A stretch of 64,000 nt of DNA, taken from NCBI RefSeq assembly GCF_043195105.1, contig NZ_JBAFWO010000001.1; one strand, 5' to 3'. Under the pieces are notes generated by a model. That model made no database searches, had not been told where the DNA came from, and saw nothing but the letters and a program-made list of their open reading frames with translations. Made by a program: the position numbers and the translations under genes. Position 1 is the stretch's first letter. Each line of letters begins with the position of its first letter. This document shows, one piece after another, positions 59,583 through 64,000 of the stretch. This DNA comes from NCEH01 sp002257205. GTDB taxonomy: Bacteria > Pseudomonadota > Alphaproteobacteria > Rhizobiales > Xanthobacteraceae.

Positions 59583-61058
59583 TCAGGCATCGTCCATCCA
59601 GGTGCGCCCGTCCCGCTCGATCAGCGCGATCGCGGCGGAGGGGCCCCAGGTGCCGGCGGTATAGGATTTCGGCGCCTCGCGCAGGTTGCGCCAAGCGTCC
59701 AGGATGGGATCGATCCATTTCCATGCGGCTTCCACTTCGTCGCGGCGCATGAACAGGGTCTGGTTGCCCCGCACCACATCCATAAGAAGCCGCTCATAGG
59801 CGTCCGGGTTCCGCACGCCGAACGCCTCGGCGAAGCTCATGTCGAGCGGCACATGCTGAAGGCGCATGCCGCCGGGGCCGGGATCCTTGATCATCAGCCA
59901 CAGCTTCACGCCCTCGTCGGGCTGGAGGCGGATCACAAGATGGTTCGCCACGATCGGGCCGGCCTGCTCGTCGAACACCGAATGGGGGATCGGGCGGAAG
60001 GCCACCACGATTTCCGACACCCGGCTCGCCAGCCGCTTGCCGGTGCGCAGGTAGAACGGCACGCCGGCCCAGCGCCAATTGCCGATTTCCGCCTTCAGCG
60101 AGACGAAGGTTTCGGTCTGGCTGGTGTTGGAGCCGAGTTCGTCGAGATAGCCCGGCACCGCCCCGCCCGAGGAGGCGCCGGCGCGATATTGGCCGCGCAC
60201 GGTGAGGGCCGCGACATTGCTCTCGTCGATCGGTTCCAGCGCTTTCAGCACCTTCAGCTTTTCGTCGCGCACCGCGTCCGCGTCCATGCACACCGGCGGC
60301 TCCATGGCCACCAGGCAGAGCAGTTGCAGCATGTGGTTCTGCACCATGTCGCGCAGCGCGCCGGCGGTGTCGTAATAGCCCGCCCGGCCGGCGACCCCGA
60401 GGCTTTCCGCCACCGTGATCTGCACATGGTCGATATGGGCGTGGTTCCACACTGGCTCGAACAAGGCATTGGCGAAGCGCAGCGCCATCAAATTCTGCAC
60501 CGTCTCCTTGCCGAGATAATGGTCGATGCGGAACACCGCTTCCTCGCGGAACACCCGGCCGACCGCCTCGTTCACCGCATGGGCGGAGGCGAGATCCTTG
60601 CCCACCGGCTTTTCCACCACCACGCGAGTCATGGGCGTGACGAGATGGTGCGCGCCGATGCGGGCGCAGATGTCGTCGAACAGATCGGGCCCGACCGCGA
60701 GATAGAACACCCGCACCTTGTCGGCGCCGGGCGCGAGCAGGGCCGCGAGCGCGTCCCACCCCTCGTCGGACACCGCGTCCACTTCCACATAATCCACCCG
60801 CGCCAGGAAGCGCTCCAGCTGCGTGCGCTCGACCTGGTCGATGCCGTCGCGATCCTCCACCGAATCCCGGGCGAAGTCCTGGAATTGGGCGCGGGTCATG
60901 GGGCGGCGCGAAACGCCGATGATGCGGGCATCGTCCGGCAATTGGCCGGCGCGATCGCGTTCGAACAGCGCCGGGAGGAGCTTGCGTTTCGCGAGGTCGC
61001 CGGTCGCTCCGAACACGATGATGTCGAACGGTTCGACCGTGATGACGCGAGCAACCAT
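59583..61058 (-). CDS. zwf: Glucose-6-phosphate 1-dehydrogenase
   Basis: This 491-residue enzyme oxidises glucose 6-phosphate to the lactone with NADP or NAD. The coenzyme fingerprint GATGDLAKRKLLPAL begins near residue 17, the substrate signature is RIDHYLGKE with His180, and FYLRTGKRLASRVSEIVV lies further on. GGAGGTCCCC precedes the ATG. It is the first gene of zwf-pgl-pgi; edd and eda, which would complete the Entner-Doudoroff pathway, are not in the window. Confidence 0.96.
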   Translation of the reverse strand: MVARVITVEPFDIIVFGATGDLAKRKLLPALFERDRAGQLPDDARIIGVSRRPMTRAQFQDFARDSVEDRDGIDQVERTQLERFLARVDYVEVDAVSDEGWDALAALLAPGADKVRVFYLAVGPDLFDDICARIGAHHLVTPMTRVVVEKPVGKDLASAHAVNEAVGRVFREEAVFRIDHYLGKETVQNLMALRFANALFEPVWNHAHIDHVQITVAESLGVAGRAGYYDTAGALRDMVQNHMLQLLCLVAMEPPVCMDADAVRDEKLKVLKALEPIDESNVAALTVRGQYRAGASSGGAVPGYLDELGSNTSQTETFVSLKAEIGNWRWAGVPFYLRTGKRLASRVSEIVVAFRPIPHSVFDEQAGPIVANHLVIRLQPDEGVKLWLMIKDPGPGGMRLQHVPLDMSFAEAFGVRNPDAYERLLMDVVRGNQTLFMRRDEVEAAWKWIDPILDAWRNLREAPKSYTAGTWGPSAAIALIERDGRTWMDDA

Positions 61059-61423
61059 GGGGACCTCCAGTTGACGGCCCAGGGCGCCGTCACGCGAGAC
61101 GATACTCGTCTTCTACCAAATCCCACGCGTCTGTGTTGCGACTGCGAGGGACGGATGTTGATATCGCCTTTGTGAGGTGCTGCGCCAGATGCGCCACGGT
61201 CGGCGCGCCGGCGCAGGTGCGGCGCCACCCGGATCCGAGTCGGGAGACGATTCGGCAGGAAATGCGGGCCCCAAGGGCGCCGGTGCTTGCGGTCGGTGCT
61301 TTCATCGGCTGCGTCACGGTGTCGAGCGGCTGGCGCAGAACGCAAAAAACCCGCGCGGCGGGCGCCACGCAGGTATCGCTTCAGCTCAATCCCTCGCCAG
61401 CCGCTTGGCGGCTGGAGACCCGC
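61059..61423. other. Intergenic region between rpsU and zwf
   Basis: The 365 bases hold the zwf promoter region and, near the rpsU end, a hairpin CCAGCCGC-TTG-GCGGCTGG (61397-61415) with a smaller ACCCGCT-C-AGCGGGT palindrome at the rpsU stop. These may end the rpsU mRNA, although no T-run follows. The short reading frames in between have no family-like features. Confidence 0.45.
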
Positions 61424-61654
61424 TCAGCGGGTGGGGCGGGGCTTGCTGGGGATCAGGCCTTCGCGCTGGGCGCGCTTGCGGGCCAGCTTGCGGGCGCGGC
61501 GAACGGCCTCGGCCTCTTCGCGGGCGCGCTTCTCGGACGGCTTCTCGTAGTGACCACGCAGCTTCATCTCGCGGAAGATCCCCTCACGCTGCATCTTCTT
61601 CTTGAGCGCCTTGAGGGCCTGATCGACATTATTATCGCGGACGAGAACTTGCAC
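61424..61654 (-). CDS. rpsU: 30S ribosomal protein S21
   Basis: This 76-residue basic protein binds the 30S subunit near the 3' end of 16S rRNA. It starts with a GTG codon (MQVLVRDNNVDQALKALKKK) with AGAGG seven bases upstream. The pattern QREGIFREMKLRGHYEKPSE is the S21 signature, followed by a long arginine- and lysine-rich tail (RRARKLARKRAQREGLIP). The length is typical of alphaproteobacteria. It stands alone between rne and zwf and probably has its own promoter in the 222-base gap after rne, where GCGCTCTCA occurs twice (61727 and 61761). Confidence 0.94.
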   Translation of the reverse strand: MQVLVRDNNVDQALKALKKKMQREGIFREMKLRGHYEKPSEKRAREEAEAVRRARKLARKRAQREGLIPSKPRPTR

Positions 61655-61830
61655 GTGTTGCCTCTTCGAGCTGTTGCGCCGAGCGAACTTGCACTGGTCT
61701 GAAAAACATATCCGGAAGCAGGAGGGGCGCTCTCACGCCGGACCGTCTCTGCCGGAAGGAGCGCTCTCATATCAGAGGCTCCGGTCTTTGTCCACACTTG
61801 CTCCGCAGGCCAAGGGCATGGCGGAAGTAA

Positions 61831-61855
61831 AAAGGGCGGCACGGGGCCGCCCTTT
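61831..61855 (-). terminator. Intrinsic terminator after rne
   Basis: AAAGGGCGGC and GCCGCCCTTT form a 10-base-pair stem with a five-base loop; on the minus strand TTTTTACTT follows. It lies 22 bases after the rne stop. Confidence 0.88.
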
Positions 61856-61876
61856 CGCGTTTGGGACCGGCGCGCC

Positions 61877-64000
61877 TCAGGCGCCGCCGAACAGCTTGCG
61901 CTGCCACCAGCCGGAGCGGGGCTTGGCGGCGGGGCCGGCTTCCTGGCTCTCGCTGGCTTCCACCGGGGAGGGCTGGGCCAGCGGCGCTTCCGCCTCTGCG
62001 CTCGCACCCGGCTCGGCGGCGACGATATCGGCGTCGGCGATCGGCACGCTGGCGCTTTCCTGGTTGGACGCCGCAGCTTCTGCGGCGGGGGCGAGCTCGC
62101 CGGCAGGCGAAGAGTCCGCCGGGGCCACGGTTTCCGCAGGGACGACAGGTTCCACCGGGATATGGGGTTCCGCCGGGGCGAGGGCGCCGTCCTCGGTCAC
62201 GATCACGGGCGCCTTCTCGCGCACCGTCGACCGGCGGCGCGGAGCGGGAGTGGGTTCCGGCTCTGCCGGTGCCTCGGCGACCGCACGCGGCGCCGGCTCG
62301 GGCGCCGGGGTGGGCGTGAAGGAAGCGGGCGCTGCTTCCGCGTGCGGCGCTGCTTCCGACTCGAGTGCGGCATGGGCCGCGGGAGCTGCGTCCGCCTTGG
62401 GCGTCGCATGGGCGACGGGCGCCTCGATGTCGGCAGGCGCGCGCACCGGCGCCGCTTCGAAGGCGGCTTCGCTGAGGGCGACCGGGGATTCGGCGCTCAG
62501 GGTCGTCTCGGCGCCGTCCGCCTCGCCTTCGCCTTCGGCGGCAAGGTTACCTTCGGCGGCCAGCGTGCCTTCGGCATCTTCGTCCTCGCCGGAGCGGGGC
62601 GCGCCCTCCTCGCCTTCACGGCGATTGCGGCGGCCGCCACGGCGACCGCGCCGGCGCCGACGGCGCTCGCCCTCGGTCTCGCCACGGACATCGCCTTCCG
62701 CGCGGTCTTCGTCGTCGGATTCCTCGCCTTCGCCTTCGCCATCGGCGGCTGCGGCGAGGTCGTCACCTTCGGCGGCTTCGCCTTCGCCCTCGGCGGGCAG
62801 GCTGCGCGGCTCGCCGTCGCGCTCACCGCGCCGACGCCGACGCCGACGGCGGCGGCGATTGCCATTCTCGTCGACGCGCTCGGCGCCGCCTTCGCCATCC
62901 GCCTCGGCTTCGCCTTCGCTCTCGCCGGCCTCGGCCTCCTCGCCGGTGTCCTCATCCTCCTCCTCATACTCCTCCTCGGGGAGGATCGAATCGGGATGCA
63001 CGGCCTTGGAGAGGCGCGGGGCGGCCGGCGGCGGCACGGCAAGATCGCCCTTCTCGATCAGGAAGGGCTGGTGGCCGGTGACGCTTTCGTCCGCCGTGAT
63101 CAGCAAGGTGACCGAGAAGCGCTCTTCCAGCTCGCGCAGATGGGCGCGCTTCTGGTTCAGCACATAGAGCGCCACTTCCGCGCGGGTGCGGGCGATCAGA
63201 TTATGGGTGGCGCCGCGCACCAATTGTTCTTCGAAGGCGCGCAGCAACTGCAGCGCCACCGAGGCCGCCGAGCGCACATGGCCGGTGCCGCCGCAGGTGG
63301 GGCACACCTCGATGGAGCTTTCCAGCACGCCGGTGCGGATGCGCTGGCGCGACATTTCCATCAGGCCGAAATGCGAGATCCGGCCCACCTGGATGCGCGC
63401 GCGATCGTTCTTCAGGCAATCCTTGAGCTTGCGCTCCACCGCCCGGTTGTTGCGCTTCTCCTCCATGTCGATGAAGTCGATGACGATCAGGCCGGCGAGA
63501 TCGCGCAGGCGCAGCTGGCGCGCGATTTCCTCGGAGGCTTCCAGATTCGTCTTGAGCGCGGTGTCCTCGATATGGTGCTCGCGCGTGGAGCGGCCCGAGT
63601 TCACGTCGATGGAGACCAGGGCCTCGGTGGGGTTGATGACGATATAGCCGCCGCTCTTGAGCTGGACCACGGGGGAGAACATCGCATCGAGCTGATGTTC
63701 CACGCCGTGCTTGGCGAAGATCGGCTGGTGGTCGTTATAGGCGATGACATTCTTCACATGGCTCGGCATGAGCATGCGCATGAAGTCGCGGGCCTCGCGG
63801 AAGCCATCCTCGCCGGCGACGTGGATATCGTCGATGTCCTTGTTGAACAGGTCGCGGATGGCGCGCTTGATTAGCGAGCCTTCCTCATACACCAGGCTCG
63901 GGGCGCTGGAGGTGAGGGTGAGTTCGCGCACCGTCTCCCACAGGCGCAGCAGATATTCGAAGTCGCGCTTGATCTCGACCTTGGTGCGGTTGGCGCCGGC
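61877..64000 (-). CDS. rne: Ribonuclease E (C-terminal 708 residues)
   Basis: This endoribonuclease starts mRNA decay and processes rRNA; its C-terminal half scaffolds the degradosome. The frame is open to the window edge, where it reads AGANRTKVEIKRDFEYLLRL. The catalytic DNase I-like part has VDVNSGRSTREHHIEDTALK and LIVIDFIDMEEKRNNR. The zinc-link cysteines are in VCPTCGGTGHVRS. The last 330 or so residues are disordered: acidic runs (GEEAEAGESEGEAEADGEGG), arginine blocks of up to eight residues, and a long alanine-, proline- and glutamate-rich tail ending WWQRKLFGGA. The N-terminal S1 domain is outside the window. Length in full is probably near 1000 residues. Confidence 0.95.
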   Translation of the reverse strand, partial: AGANRTKVEIKRDFEYLLRLWETVRELTLTSSAPSLVYEEGSLIKRAIRDLFNKDIDDIHVAGEDGFREARDFMRMLMPSHVKNVIAYNDHQPIFAKHGVEHQLDAMFSPVVQLKSGGYIVINPTEALVSIDVNSGRSTREHHIEDTALKTNLEASEEIARQLRLRDLAGLIVIDFIDMEEKRNNRAVERKLKDCLKNDRARIQVGRISHFGLMEMSRQRIRTGVLESSIEVCPTCGGTGHVRSAASVALQLLRAFEEQLVRGATHNLIARTRAEVALYVLNQKRAHLRELEERFSVTLLITADESVTGHQPFLIEKGDLAVPPPAAPRLSKAVHPDSILPEEEYEEEDEDTGEEAEAGESEGEAEADGEGGAERVDENGNRRRRRRRRRRGERDGEPRSLPAEGEGEAAEGDDLAAAADGEGEGEESDDEDRAEGDVRGETEGERRRRRRGRRGGRRNRREGEEGAPRSGEDEDAEGTLAAEGNLAAEGEGEADGAETTLSAESPVALSEAAFEAAPVRAPADIEAPVAHATPKADAAPAAHAALESEAAPHAEAAPASFTPTPAPEPAPRAVAEAPAEPEPTPAPRRRSTVREKAPVIVTEDGALAPAEPHIPVEPVVPAETVAPADSSPAGELAPAAEAAASNQESASVPIADADIVAAEPGASAEAEAPLAQPSPVEASESQEAGPAAKPRSGWWQRKLFGGA

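Noticed and set aside
61090..61368. 92-codon minus-strand frame upstream of zwf
   Set aside because: No Shine-Dalgarno, no hydrophobic or domain pattern, and it fills the zwf promoter region.
62000..63010. Repetitive sequence that could suggest a repeat array
   Set aside because: The repeats are coding low-complexity acidic and arginine tracts of RNase E; spacing is irregular and there are no spacers, so it is not a CRISPR array.
62162..63874. 570-codon plus-strand frame opposite rne
   Set aside because: The hydrophobic stretches are produced by reading the acidic and arginine-rich RNase E tail backwards; no signal or family pattern.

Overview
The window is 64 kb of GC-rich chromosomal DNA from an alphaproteobacterium. 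The gene content and order point to the Hyphomicrobiales (Rhizobiales), perhaps the Xanthobacteraceae. The signs are a cysI-DUF934-cysH sulfate assimilation block, a run of CDP-alcohol phosphatidyltransferase, permease, HdaA-like protein, ppk, ppx, rnd and aspS, a MaeB-type malic enzyme with a phosphotransacetylase-like tail, a DnaG with a degenerate zinc finger, and zwf-pgl-pgi. The family is an inference; no rRNA or other taxonomic marker is present. I see no insertion sequence, prophage, CRISPR array, tRNA or rRNA.

Layout. 1-6455 (minus): one sulfate assimilation unit, DUF2849-cysI-DUF934-cysH-sbp-cysT-cysW-cysA, with cysA cut by the window edge. 6662-11308: a redox and detoxification group, made of an ArsR-type regulator divergent from a quinone oxidoreductase with two palindromic operators between them, then an Old Yellow Enzyme, a nitronate monooxygenase and an enoyl-CoA hydratase. 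11412-13469: a tiny membrane protein, an Omp19/Inh-type lipoprotein and a short-chain dehydrogenase. 13508-19743 (plus): phospholipid synthase, AI-2E-type permease, HdaA-like replication regulator, polyphosphate kinase and exopolyphosphatase. 19958-30783: an AT-richer methyltransferase, RNase D, a CACHE-like GGDEF-EAL protein, aspartyl-tRNA synthetase, a large unknown periplasmic protein and malic enzyme. 31011-38877: a GDSL-esterase autotransporter, a SleB-type cell wall hydrolase, MeaB GTPase, a possible small RNA, a chromate transporter and a rhodanese. 38931-42029 (minus): a three-gene phosphorelay.

42258-50293: a glutamine synthetase-like ligase, a 35-residue membrane protein behind an FNR/FixK box, rpoD, dnaG, yqeY and carA. 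50471-56965: an oxalate/formate locus with a GntR regulator, a CBS-pair protein, formyl-CoA transferase, two oxalate/formate antiporters and a small membrane protein. 57148-61058 (minus): zwf, pgl and pgi, the entry to the Entner-Doudoroff and pentose phosphate routes. 61424-64000 (minus): rpsU and the 3' part of rne.

How the genes work together. The sulfate block imports sulfate (Sbp-CysTWA) and reduces it (CysH, CysI). The oxalate locus probably exchanges oxalate for formate and activates oxalate as its CoA thioester. Oxalyl-CoA decarboxylase is not in the window. The most interesting signal I found is regulatory: a GTAT-N5-ATAC palindrome recurs upstream of the CBS gene, upstream of the formyl-CoA transferase gene and upstream of the small membrane gene beside pgi, with a weaker copy before the second antiporter. 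This suggests a GntR regulon that includes unknown small proteins.
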